Positions 20,117-29,461 of a DNA stretch of 64,000 nt are shown here, one piece after another. This DNA comes from Alcanivoracaceae bacterium (GTDB taxonomy: Bacteria; Pseudomonadota; Gammaproteobacteria; Xanthomonadales; Marinicellaceae). Position numbers and translations under genes: made by a program. Position 1 is the stretch's first letter. Each line of letters begins with the position of its first letter. The notes under the pieces were generated by a model. It did not search any database, was not told where the DNA came from, and saw only the letters and a list, made by a program, of their open reading frames with translations. Where the stretch lies: the NCBI GenBank assembly GCA_016744455.1, contig JADGEI010000004.1, positions 62,001-126,000 of the forward strand, in the 5' to 3' direction.

Positions 20117-23100
20117 ACTTCTCTAGCATCTTTTCGATTAAGCCCTTTTTAGGCTTGTTACGATAAACACCCTGTCCTGAATCTCCGTTTATACCTCGAG
20201 TAAAGATATAAGCAATTCCACCAAAATGTTTCTCATAGTCATAATTTTTAACTTTATTTTTCAAGTATTTCACCAAGGCAATACTATAGAGTAGATACTG
20301 TAGGTCATAATAGTGATGTTCAATCGCATTTTTTAAATCCTGTTGTCTATAATTACTTATGTTCCCACCTAAGTAATTACTCTTATAATCAACGACATAA
20401 TACTTGTTTTTATATTCAAACACCAAGTCAACAAAACCAGTTAGAAAGCCTTGCAAGTCATCTTGAATAAATACTGTTTCGGTACCTCTATGCTGTGTCA
20501 ACCAGTGAGAAATTGTAGCATTATTGATTGAACCAATCGGTAACATAAATTCCATTTCATCAACATGGTTTTGCACTTCAGATAACTTTGCTCCATTATC
20601 CCATAGCTGAGTATTGAGAATTTTTTCGATTTGTTTGCTTAAACAATTTTGCCATTGTTTATCATAATTATTGCGCCGCAGTTGTGTAACAACTTCTGCA
20701 CTAATCTCTGGTGTTCCAGCATCAAAATTTAAATTTTCTAATATTTCATGTTGCATTGTGCCACTTTTAGCACCTTTCGGGAATTGGAAATAATTGCTGA
20801 AATTAATTTTAACCTCACTATCTCTAATGTTTTCAAATGAAATATTTTGTTTTTTACTTAAAGCAGAAAAACTATATATTGATTGGGGCTTCCCTAAATT
20901 TCTTTTAAAAGAAGAAGGTTTTGTTAACATCACTTTAGGCTTTCTAAAGAGCTGATCAGATATTTCACAGCTCTGGATCAATGAACACGGTATTTGTTTT
21001 TCAACAAGTTTATTGATTAACGCAGAAATAGGTAATTTGGCATAAGCTTTTTCATTCGTACTATCTATACCTAAATATATACGATGCTTCGCCCGTGTAA
21101 TAGCAACATAGATATTTCGCATTTTTTCAGCACGGCGTTCACGCTCATAGTTTTCCTTGGCATTTTTACTATGCCTCCAATAAATTTTTGCTTTTTTTTC
21201 ATTATCATGTGTTGCTACACAAGCGCGCAAATCTACATTTTCTCTAGGCACATTATTGGTTATTTTATCGGCATAAGGGATAAATACATGATCAAATTCT
21301 AAACCTTTGGATTTATGAATAGTCATGATGGAAATTTTTTTGCCATCACTTTCGATACGACGTTTACGTTGATCATCTTCCTCTAAAAAATCAACTTGTT
21401 GAATCTGTAACGCTAACCAATTTTCCAATTGATTACTAGTGTTTCCCAAATCAACTTGTCGCTGCAACAATTCTATTAGTTGTTGTATGTCAGTATAATG
21501 TCTTTCGCCATCCAAACGTTGCAATAATTGACTATAGACCTTTTCTTCATGAAAGATATATTCAACAACATCAACAATATTGGAATTTTTACTTTGTAAT
21601 TGATAATTCACAAACTGCGTAATGTAGCCTTCGCTATCAAGTTTTTGAAGTTGATTAAGACTGACTGTAAAAAACAAACCATGTAATGTGGTGAAGATAT
21701 TACTCTTACTTGGATAATTTATCGCACGTATTAAATAGTATAACTGTTTTGCGCTTTCTGTTGAAAAAACTCCTGACTCACTCCATAAACTAACAGGAAT
21801 CTCTTGTGTCAACAAAAATTCATATAATTCTATCGCATCACTATTACTGTTGACCAATATGGCGCAGTTCTCTGCTTCTATACTTTTATTTTCAACTTTA
21901 GCCCCAGTTAAAAAGCGTTTTATTTCTAAAGCCAGTTTAACTTTACGTTGCTGTTGATCACAATCTATTAAAGCAACAGATGAATAAATGTCATCAAGTT
22001 GTATTTTTTGATCATTTTTTGCTTGTGAAGGAGTGAAGTTCAACCATGGGAACACAAAAGAATTTTCATAGTCAAACATAGCATTACTTGCTGCCAACAT
22101 CTTATCACTACTGCGCCAATTGGTTGCTAAATTAAATTGTTGGTGAGTCTGTTCTTTTGCATGATTATAAACAAAAACATCAGCACCACGGAAATCATAA
22201 ATGGCTTGCTTAGGATCACCTACATAAATAAGATCATGCTTTCCATCATTAAAGCATTTATCAAATACTTCCAACTGCATACTATCGGTGTCCTGAAACT
22301 CATCAATCATTACACATTGCCATTGATTTGCAATTTTATTTACTAGTTCTGAATTATTTTGTATACCACTATGCACCACCCTAATTTGATCAGAATAATC
22401 ATACTTGCCTTGTTCAATCAGTAATTCTGCTAGTTTTTTTTGCACAAAGTTAAAGCACTCATACATATAACTGACGGCAAGATTGTTACCAGTTTTTCCT
22501 TTATCATAGCTGTAAAATATTTTGTTATAAAACTCTTCAAATGCCTCAAAAAAAGTTGGCATTGGTTTCAATGTTTTGTTCTTGCCTAGTTTACTTTCTA
22601 TATTACTAGCACGAAATTTTAATACATTACCTCCAAATCCATTAAAAAATCGTTCCATCTCATCGTTATAAACTCCTCTATTAACATACTTATATACACC
22701 AGCATGAAAGTCACCAGAAAGTATATAATCTAAAAGTTTTTCATGTTGCAATTTCCATTTTTTTTTCAAATTCGAATATTCTTTATATAAATTTTCTGTC
22801 TCAAACCAATCTAATTCAGGTTTAACCTGATGGTAATGGCTCTTATTCAACAAGCTACTTATTTTTGTAATGGTTTTATCAATTGCTGGAACACAAGAAA
22901 GAAACTCAATTGGTATATTCTTCTGCTGAATACGCCAAAACTCATAAACATATTTTGCTACGTATTGTTTGGAATCAATTAATTCATGGAAAACTGGCGA
23001 ACCACAGTCACTGTTGTAGTCATCAATAACCTTTTGACAAAAACCATTAATGGTGAAAATCGATGCTTGATCAAAACAAATCAATGCCAATTCAATGTAT

Positions 23101-23408
23101 TTTAAAGCAGGCTCTTGAGATTTATACCCTTCATACAAATCAAAAAGCTGTTTACTATCTTTACTAACTGATTTAATCTCCAGTAAATGATTTTTACACT
23201 CGATCAACTGGGCCCGTAATCGGGTTTTCAGCTCCGCTGTTGCAGCCTTGGTAAATGTCAATACAAGAATATTTTCTGGTAATAATTTTTTCTCGACAAT
23301 ATAACGAATATACAAACCTGATAATGTAAAAGTTTTACCTGTCCCTGCGCTGGCTTCAATTAATTTTGTACCATTTAGGTTTGCGTTGTATAGATCGAAT
23401 ATTTTCAT
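20103..23408 (-). CDS. recB: Exodeoxyribonuclease V subunit beta, RecB
   Basis: IEASAGTGKTFTLSGLYIRYI, MIDEFQDTDSMQLEVF, VGDPKQAIYDFRGADVF, MTIHKSKGLEFDHVFIPY; intact nuclease motif GFVDLVFEYKNKYYVVDYKSNYLG. Confidence 0.95.
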   Translation of the reverse strand: MKIFDLYNANLNGTKLIEASAGTGKTFTLSGLYIRYIVEKKLLPENILVLTFTKAATAELKTRLRAQLIECKNHLLEIKSVSKDSKQLFDLYEGYKSQEPALKYIELALICFDQASIFTINGFCQKVIDDYNSDCGSPVFHELIDSKQYVAKYVYEFWRIQQKNIPIEFLSCVPAIDKTITKISSLLNKSHYHQVKPELDWFETENLYKEYSNLKKKWKLQHEKLLDYILSGDFHAGVYKYVNRGVYNDEMERFFNGFGGNVLKFRASNIESKLGKNKTLKPMPTFFEAFEEFYNKIFYSYDKGKTGNNLAVSYMYECFNFVQKKLAELLIEQGKYDYSDQIRVVHSGIQNNSELVNKIANQWQCVMIDEFQDTDSMQLEVFDKCFNDGKHDLIYVGDPKQAIYDFRGADVFVYNHAKEQTHQQFNLATNWRSSDKMLAASNAMFDYENSFVFPWLNFTPSQAKNDQKIQLDDIYSSVALIDCDQQQRKVKLALEIKRFLTGAKVENKSIEAENCAILVNSNSDAIELYEFLLTQEIPVSLWSESGVFSTESAKQLYYLIRAINYPSKSNIFTTLHGLFFTVSLNQLQKLDSEGYITQFVNYQLQSKNSNIVDVVEYIFHEEKVYSQLLQRLDGERHYTDIQQLIELLQRQVDLGNTSNQLENWLALQIQQVDFLEEDDQRKRRIESDGKKISIMTIHKSKGLEFDHVFIPYADKITNNVPRENVDLRACVATHDNEKKAKIYWRHSKNAKENYERERRAEKMRNIYVAITRAKHRIYLGIDSTNEKAYAKLPISALINKLVEKQIPCSLIQSCEISDQLFRKPKVMLTKPSSFKRNLGKPQSIYSFSALSKKQNISFENIRDSEVKINFSNYFQFPKGAKSGTMQHEILENLNFDAGTPEISAEVVTQLRRNNYDKQWQNCLSKQIEKILNTQLWDNGAKLSEVQNHVDEMEFMLPIGSINNATISHWLTQHRGTETVFIQDDLQGFLTGFVDLVFEYKNKYYVVDYKSNYLGGNISNYRQQDLKNAIEHHYYDLQYLLYSIALVKYLKNKVKNYDYEKHFGGIAYIFTRGINGDSGQGVYRNKPKKGLIEKMLEKFDAS

Positions 23409-23510
23409 TGATTGGATTATATCAGAGTTGACTCTTTTTTTAAGTTAAAAACAAGTCGCTTAGAACAATTTGAATTTAGAAAAAATTGACATAGAGTAGT
23501 TGAAATATGA

Positions 23511-23642
23511 ACCCTGCGGCATAATACCGTAATTCAGGACTGTAAGAAATTCTCATATCAAAGAATATTATTGCAGGGTTGGTTACTCTATCTCAAAACA
23601 ATATGATGCTGAGATAGGGGTTTCTTGCAGTCCCAACAGGGT
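23511..23642. repeat. Nested/competing inverted repeats, candidate structured RNA or MITE-like element
   Basis: ACCCTG 23511-23516 / CAGGGT 23637-23642; GGACTGTAAGAAA 23537-23549 / TTTCTTGCAGTCC 23621-23633; CTATCTCA 23588-23595 / TGAGATAG 23610-23617; competing GCAGGGT 23573-23579. Confidence 0.7.
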
Positions 23643-23773
23643 AAAATCATAAACATATCATTTAAGCTATGAATTCACCTCATTGATTTTGTTATGAATG
23701 GTCTCAACCTATTCGTGTAAACTCGATTGGCATTAGATGTCCAAGTTATAAAATGCACTCTTTAAAAAAAAAT

Positions 23774-24796
23774 TCAACCCAAGACTTTATCAATTTTTTC
23801 TTTGACCATGTTATAACTTATTAACGACATGACACCATCTACTCGGACTTGTTTTCCCCATTTGATTTGAACTGCAGGTTTGTTAAGGTATTTTTCTGCC
23901 GCTTGCGAAAAGCAATCGACTGCCAAATCTTGATATAAATAGGCCCCACTCCGTTTTGCAGTTGTTGCAGCGTGTAAACCGATAACTGGTGTTCTAGCTG
24001 CATTAGCTATATGCATTGGACCAGAATCTGGCGAAATAACTAAATCTACTCGTTTAAGCAACTCATACAATTGTTTTAAGGTATCTTTGCCAGTGATATT
24101 ATTGACTGAATGCTGACACAAACTTTCAATTTCATTCGCTGTATTTATTTCATATTCACTAGGCCCACCACACAATAGAACTTTAACAGCGTACTGATTA
24201 ATCATATAGTCAATAATTTTGGCATAGTTCACATTCGACCAATTTCTAATTTTATGGCTAGAACAAGGACTAAGAACTACATATTTTTCCTTGCTATCGA
24301 TAAGGTTTGCAGCAAATTCTTTATCTAATTTCGAGGTTGGTATATGCCATTTATAAATAAAATCATTTACGCCTAATACTTTCGCAAATTCCATGAAACC
24401 ATCCAGCACATGCTGATTTTCTACAGCCGCGATTCTATGGCTCAACTTATATCCATGAAGTTCTCTTGAGCGTTTTTTGTCAAAACCAACACGATATTTA
24501 GCCTTTAATTTCCAAGCAATACGGTTAGCTCGAAGAGAGTACTGCATTTGTAATAACACATCAAAACTTTGCCCTTTAAGTTTTTTCTTAATAGACTTAA
24601 CCCCTGCCTTCTTATCATAAATAATAAAATTTACACCTTCTATTCCTTGCATGAGTTTGTATTCTAACTTTCCTATTATCCATGTTATTTGAGCTTCTTT
24701 AAATGCGTTTTTTAGTGTTGCCAAGACAGGTAATACGTGCGTCACATCACCAATCGCAGAGATCCGCAATATACAAATAGAATTAATCTTTGTCAT
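23774..24796 (-). CDS. Lipopolysaccharide heptosyltransferase-like GT9 family protein
   Basis: ICILRISAIGDVTHVLPVLATLK, YVVLSPCSSHKIRNWSNVNYAKII, DLVISPDSGPMHIANAARTPVIGLHAAT. Start likely MTKINSI at 24796 rather than the ORF-track start at 24823. Confidence 0.85.
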   Translation of the reverse strand: MTKINSICILRISAIGDVTHVLPVLATLKNAFKEAQITWIIGKLEYKLMQGIEGVNFIIYDKKAGVKSIKKKLKGQSFDVLLQMQYSLRANRIAWKLKAKYRVGFDKKRSRELHGYKLSHRIAAVENQHVLDGFMEFAKVLGVNDFIYKWHIPTSKLDKEFAANLIDSKEKYVVLSPCSSHKIRNWSNVNYAKIIDYMINQYAVKVLLCGGPSEYEINTANEIESLCQHSVNNITGKDTLKQLYELLKRVDLVISPDSGPMHIANAARTPVIGLHAATTAKRSGAYLYQDLAVDCFSQAAEKYLNKPAVQIKWGKQVRVDGVMSLISYNMVKEKIDKVLG

Positions 24797-24914
24797 TGGT
24801 GCTGTCAGCCTTCTTTGAATCACTTTTTTTAATTTTTAAGTATAAATGTACTGCTATCAACTTAATGACAATAATACCTACAACTACAGCAACGATTATT
24901 GGAGTTTGATTCAT
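24783..24914 (-). CDS. Putative 43-aa single-TM small protein (MNQTPIIVAVVVGIIVIKLIAVHLYLKIKKSDSKKADSTNDKD)
   Basis: Read manually, absent from the ORF track; hydrophobic segment followed by a charged tail; overlaps the probable heptosyltransferase start (AATGACAAAGATTAA). Confidence 0.5.
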   Translation of the reverse strand: MNQTPIIVAVVVGIIVIKLIAVHLYLKIKKSDSKKADSTNDKD

Positions 24915-24938
24915 ATAACTTACCTCATTTTTATTTTT

Positions 24939-25895
24939 TTATTCAAAAGCCGTATCAGACCATTGTTTAACCACTGATTGGCTAGCCCGACGATAAATTA
25001 ATGCATATTTTTGAAAATTACTGTCTTGCATTTGAATATTTACGAGTGCCTGAAACCAGTTACTTTGGGTAGATAGGTGTTTTTGTAAATCAAGTTGTCT
25101 ATCGCCTAAGTTATAGTAATTTATAACTGGTTGACGAAAAAAATCTGCTAATGTTTTGTTACTTGAAAATCCATTACTATACAAATTTATAGCATCTTTA
25201 GTGGTTATTTGTCTGTTAATGGATTTTAATAATAGAATTGACGCAGTATTTACGTTTAATTTTGTGGGTATTTTTCCAATGATTGGTAAAACTGTCACAT
25301 AGGCTTTTAACCGCTCATAACTGTATTGATCCACTCCCTCAATCAAGGTTAACTCACTGATGTGAAACATCGATTGACCTGAAGTACGGTAAGAAGGAGA
25401 TTTACTTAAATAACTGTTATCTTCGGCACCTTGAGGCATTGGAATCTGATCACTATCTATCCAATCCACTAGTTTATCTGCTAATGATTGCTCTAGTTCC
25501 AAATTAATTAAAACCCTTTTAAAATATTCATAACTGTGGGCATTTATTTCTCCATTAATCACAAGGTTATTTAGGTTAAATTTACTATCTAAATCAGTTA
25601 GTTTACCAGATAACATAGCATCTTCTAATGGTATACCAGTTAATGGTTGATTCCAAACATCATTACGATTATCAAAACCTGGATCCTGTTCAAAATCTTC
25701 CTGTAATATACCTCTAACCCACAAAAACATACCCTTAGCATAGTGTTTTGCCTGATAAGAGGATCGGTTATTCATTTGCCGAGAAAGATCTAAACTATTA
25801 TTAAACCAAATTTCAGTGGCTAATAAAGTTGCAATGGTTACAACTAATAAAGTGACAAACAAGGCCACGCCATCTTGTTTTCTATGTGTTTTCAA
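24939..25895 (-). CDS. gspK: Type II secretion system minor pseudopilin GspK
   Basis: GVALFVTLLVVTIATLLATEIW N-terminus, TKLNVNTASILLLKSI; gene order H-I-J-K. Confidence 0.85.
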   Translation of the reverse strand: MKTHRKQDGVALFVTLLVVTIATLLATEIWFNNSLDLSRQMNNRSSYQAKHYAKGMFLWVRGILQEDFEQDPGFDNRNDVWNQPLTGIPLEDAMLSGKLTDLDSKFNLNNLVINGEINAHSYEYFKRVLINLELEQSLADKLVDWIDSDQIPMPQGAEDNSYLSKSPSYRTSGQSMFHISELTLIEGVDQYSYERLKAYVTVLPIIGKIPTKLNVNTASILLLKSINRQITTKDAINLYSNGFSSNKTLADFFRQPVINYYNLGDRQLDLQKHLSTQSNWFQALVNIQMQDSNFQKYALIYRRASQSVVKQWSDTAFE

Positions 25896-26482
25896 TAGAG
25901 CACACTCATAAGGTATTTGAGACTGGTTTGATTGTTAAATTCTATTTTAAATTCAATGGATTGTAGTGGGAAACTACTGTTATCTATAGGCCATGTTCTT
26001 GATTCTTGTCCAACCGAGTTAATAAAGTTCATATTTAACTCAGAAACGTTATCAAGATACTGCCTTACCTGCCATTTTGGAAAACTACCTGCATCAATAA
26101 AGTCTGTTGTACGCCTGTAAAGCTTCTCATCACGAACATACCAATGAACACGTTGCAATTCAGCTCGAAATTGTTTTAATGGATTGCCATGGCCATTACG
26201 ACTGAATTCAACTGATGAAAAATCGCCAATAATATCGGGTTTACTTAAACCAAATTGGTCTTTAACTGATCTTTTAATTATAGAATCTATATCATTCGTT
26301 AATTGTTGAGAGACTAGTAATTCTTTACGAAGATTTTTTGCAACTTCGTCAGTATGTTGTTTGGCATCAATTAAACCATTTAAACTCGCAAATGATATAG
26401 CCGAAATAATAACCATCAATGTCAAGGCTACCAAAACTTCTAATAAGGTCATACCCAATGATTTATAATATTTTAATGCCAT
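25892..26482 (-). CDS. gspJ: Type II secretion system minor pseudopilin GspJ
   Basis: GMTLLEVLVALTLMVIISAISFASL prepilin N-terminus and position. Confidence 0.85.
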   Translation of the reverse strand: MALKYYKSLGMTLLEVLVALTLMVIISAISFASLNGLIDAKQHTDEVAKNLRKELLVSQQLTNDIDSIIKRSVKDQFGLSKPDIIGDFSSVEFSRNGHGNPLKQFRAELQRVHWYVRDEKLYRRTTDFIDAGSFPKWQVRQYLDNVSELNMNFINSVGQESRTWPIDNSSFPLQSIEFKIEFNNQTSLKYLMSVLY

Positions 26483-26841
26483 TTAAACCCAACTAACTGT
26501 GCAACAGCATAATCAAAACTTGAATCCACACTCACTTTAATGTCCATTCGATAAATATGTTTATTATTTGTTGGAGTAACCTCTAATTGCCAACTCCAAT
26601 CATTATTGCCATTTTCTTGTTTACCGTCAAAAACACCTGGAATGATATCTCTTTTATGATAATAGTGTTCTAATACATTATTAGCAACCATCAATGCTCT
26701 ATTCTGTTGGCGTAATTCAATTAATGTTTCAGCTCGATTCGAACCGACCGTAATAATTGCTGTTAAAGCAACAGTCAAAATAACCAAGCTAACAATTACT
26801 TCCAACAATGTAAAACCCGTATTTCTAGTTTTTCGTTTCAT
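26473..26841 (-). CDS. gspI: Type II secretion system minor pseudopilin GspI
   Basis: GFTLLEVIVSLVILTVALTAII; size and order. Confidence 0.85.
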   Translation of the reverse strand: MKRKTRNTGFTLLEVIVSLVILTVALTAIITVGSNRAETLIELRQQNRALMVANNVLEHYYHKRDIIPGVFDGKQENGNNDWSWQLEVTPTNNKHIYRMDIKVSVDSSFDYAVAQLVGFKWH

Positions 26842-27337
26842 CTAACCACTGACCTTGCATTCGCCAAAAATCGATTGACTTTAATTGGTAATGATGTTGT
26901 TTGGTTGCATCAGATATTCTTACTATAAATGGTGTCAATTGACCACTGGAATCACACATTAACTGAGGAACTTCATCAACTTCTTCGGGTAAAACTACGC
27001 TATAACCATCAATTTCTAATGACAGTAAACTACCATCAGCAAATTGGTTATTACTAATGATTTCAGAAGTTACCTCAATCCACTGTTGATTAGTATATTG
27101 ACTAAATTGATAACCCGTTTGATAAAATCTTAATCCATATGATCGATTTTGAAGAATTGCTTGATCACAAGAGTATTCAATAGAAGCTTGTAGAATTCGT
27201 CCATGTTGCTGCAAATTACGTTCAACAGAACCTGAGCTTATCATTTGTACACCCATAACAGACACTATCGAAACTATAACCACCACTACCAAAATTTCAA
27301 TTAAGGTAAAACCTTTGGTGGTGCTATAGTACATCAC
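26825..27337 (-). CDS. gspH: Type II secretion system minor pseudopilin GspH
   Basis: GFTLIEILVVVVIVSIVSVMGV; size and order. Confidence 0.82.
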   Translation of the reverse strand: MMYYSTTKGFTLIEILVVVVIVSIVSVMGVQMISSGSVERNLQQHGRILQASIEYSCDQAILQNRSYGLRFYQTGYQFSQYTNQQWIEVTSEIISNNQFADGSLLSLEIDGYSVVLPEEVDEVPQLMCDSSGQLTPFIVRISDATKQHHYQLKSIDFWRMQGQWLDETKN

Positions 27338-27340
27338 AAA

Positions 27341-27754
27341 TTACCAGTTTCCGACATCCTTGTTATCACCTTCACCACCAGGTTGACCATCTTGACCTAA
27401 AGAATAAATATCAATACTACTATGATTGCCTGGGTTTAAGTATTGATAATCATTTCCCCAAGGATCCTTAATCATATTTTCTATGTAACCACCAGGTTTC
27501 CAATTTTTGGCTTGTGGATCGCCACTTGGCTTTGAAGTCAAAGCTTGTAATCCTTGGGATGTAGAGGGATAACTAAAATTATCCAGTTTATACATACTAA
27601 GGGCTTGTTTTAGACTTTGTATATCTGATTGTGCTCTTGCTACACGAGCTTTAGCAGGTTGATCTAAGAATTGTGGTACTACAGTAATTGCTAAAATACT
27701 TAGTATCACCACAACAATTAATATTTCGATTAAGGTAAAACCTAGATTTTTCAT
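27341..27754 (-). CDS. gspG: Type II secretion system major pseudopilin GspG
   Basis: GFTLIEILIVVVILSILAITVVPQFLDQPAKARVARAQSDIQSLKQALSMYKLDNFSYPSTSQGLQAL, DPWGNDYQYLNPG. Confidence 0.95.
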   Translation of the reverse strand: MKNLGFTLIEILIVVVILSILAITVVPQFLDQPAKARVARAQSDIQSLKQALSMYKLDNFSYPSTSQGLQALTSKPSGDPQAKNWKPGGYIENMIKDPWGNDYQYLNPGNHSSIDIYSLGQDGQPGGEGDNKDVGNW

Positions 27755-27776
27755 GCGTTTAATAATTAACTAAAAG

Positions 27777-28565
27777 CTAATTATAACTCATATTTGGGAT
27801 GCCATTAAAAAACTTTTGTTGATTCTTGTGATTAATTAAGTTGATTCTATTTGACCAAAGTACATCTCCACTACCAACATGTAGAAAATAACCCCAAGTA
27901 ACAGGTCGCGGCCTGTTATTGTTATACCTAATAAAATCATCATGTCCAAAAGTGCCTGTTGAAAAACCAATATCGATAGATGAAAATAATGAGGCACGTG
28001 GATGAAAGCTCTGAATAACAAGAACAGCAGTGTCATTTGGTAATTTCAGTTGTTCAGTTTGTTTAATGAAATTGTTAATGATATAACTACGTAGTTCAGA
28101 CATATTAAGACTAATAGGAGCATTAAGTTCAGCCAAAAGAGACTCGTAGGCAACTATTTCGTCATCCAACAAGTCGATACTCCGTATTATATATGGAGCA
28201 AGTATCGGGCTACCCTGTTCAACGCCATCGACAAAATGATCTACCCTAAACTCTCTGTCCATTATTAAACCACTAGTTAACAATTGTTTAGCGGAAATAG
28301 AATAACCCTTTGCTAATAATTCTTCTCTTGTGCTTTCAAGTAATTCCTCTTGCTTTAACATATTTATATTTTCATCAAAGTTTTGGTAACCATGCAAATC
28401 TTTATATAAATTTAGGTACTCAACCATAATAACTACCCGAGAAATATTAATTACACTTTTTTCCAAATTAGGTTTGACGTAAACATAACTCGTTGATGTA
28501 CAAGCCTGTAATATCGTTATAAGCAATAGAATAAGTATTTGTTTTGGTATTTTCATAGTAAACAA
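27777..28565 (-). CDS. Putative lipoprotein of unknown function
   Basis: N-terminal ILILLLITILQACTSTS lipobox; no family recognised. Confidence 0.7.
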   Translation of the reverse strand: MFTMKIPKQILILLLITILQACTSTSYVYVKPNLEKSVINISRVVIMVEYLNLYKDLHGYQNFDENINMLKQEELLESTREELLAKGYSISAKQLLTSGLIMDREFRVDHFVDGVEQGSPILAPYIIRSIDLLDDEIVAYESLLAELNAPISLNMSELRSYIINNFIKQTEQLKLPNDTAVLVIQSFHPRASLFSSIDIGFSTGTFGHDDFIRYNNNRPRPVTWGYFLHVGSGDVLWSNRINLINHKNQQKFFNGIPNMSYN

Positions 28566-28579
28566 TTATAATCATACAA

Positions 28580-29308
28580 ATGAGATTACATAGAATATTT
28601 TATCACTTTAATGAAACATTAGGTGACATAGTTAGCATAGAAAATGACAAGGCGCATTATTTGCGCAATGTTTTACGTTTAAAAATATCTGCAAAACTAA
28701 AAATATTTAACAACAGTAACCAAGAATTCATGGCTGAAATCATCCAAATAAATAAAAAGGCCATAGATGTTAAACTAATTGAGACAATAAAGCCTCTACC
28801 ACCTTCAAAACTTAATATCACATTAGTTCAAAGCCTATCTAAAGGTGAACGAATGGATTACAGTATACAAAAAGCAACCGAACTTGGGGTTTCAACTGTC
28901 CTACCAATCTACAGTGAATATTGTGAAGTTAAATTAAAAGCTAATCGTCTAGATAAAAAAATGAATCATTGGAGAAATATTGCAACAAGTGCAAGTGAAC
29001 AAAGTTTTCGGGCAGATATTCCTACCATTTTAACACCGATATCCATCGAAGAATATTCACAAGAAAAACGCACAGGTATGTTGTTGGAACCAGAAGAAAA
29101 TAAAACAATTCAATATCTTGCACACAATAATTGGAGTAAATTCGACATAGCTATCGGACCTGAAGGGGGCTGGTCAGAAAAAGATTTATGCTATTTAAAT
29201 TCCAGTGGTTTAACTGGCATCCAATTTGGTAAAAGAATCCTTAGAACTGAAACCATGGCACCTGCAATTTTGGCAGCTATTCATAGTCTTTGGGGTGATT
29301 TTGTGTGA
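28580..29308 (+). CDS. rsmE: 16S rRNA (uracil1498-N3)-methyltransferase RsmE
   Basis: HYLRNVLRLK, QSLSKGERMDYSIQKATELGV, AIGPEGGWSEKD, LRTETMAPAILAAI. Confidence 0.93.
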   Translation: MRLHRIFYHFNETLGDIVSIENDKAHYLRNVLRLKISAKLKIFNNSNQEFMAEIIQINKKAIDVKLIETIKPLPPSKLNITLVQSLSKGERMDYSIQKATELGVSTVLPIYSEYCEVKLKANRLDKKMNHWRNIATSASEQSFRADIPTILTPISIEEYSQEKRTGMLLEPEENKTIQYLAHNNWSKFDIAIGPEGGWSEKDLCYLNSSGLTGIQFGKRILRTETMAPAILAAIHSLWGDFV

Positions 29309-29392
29309 ATTTAATTATAAATTTAACAAATAAGATATCTAATTGTCATTCAAAACTTCATTTTAAATAACCCTATTAATCAAGGCGACAGT

Positions 29393-29427
29393 GGTAAGCT
29401 AATACCAAATACTAGCTCACCTTTTTT
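29393..29427 (+). terminator. Rho-independent terminator after rsmE
   Basis: GGTAAGCTA...TAGCTCACC stem (8/9) followed by TTTTTT. Confidence 0.65.
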
Positions 29428-29461
29428 ACCTGTTTGAAATTTATTGTGAATTATTAAGGCT

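Noticed and set aside
27836-28036. 66-aa minus-strand ORF inside the lipoprotein gene
   Set aside because: Alternative frame within a longer ORF that has a clear signal peptide/lipobox.
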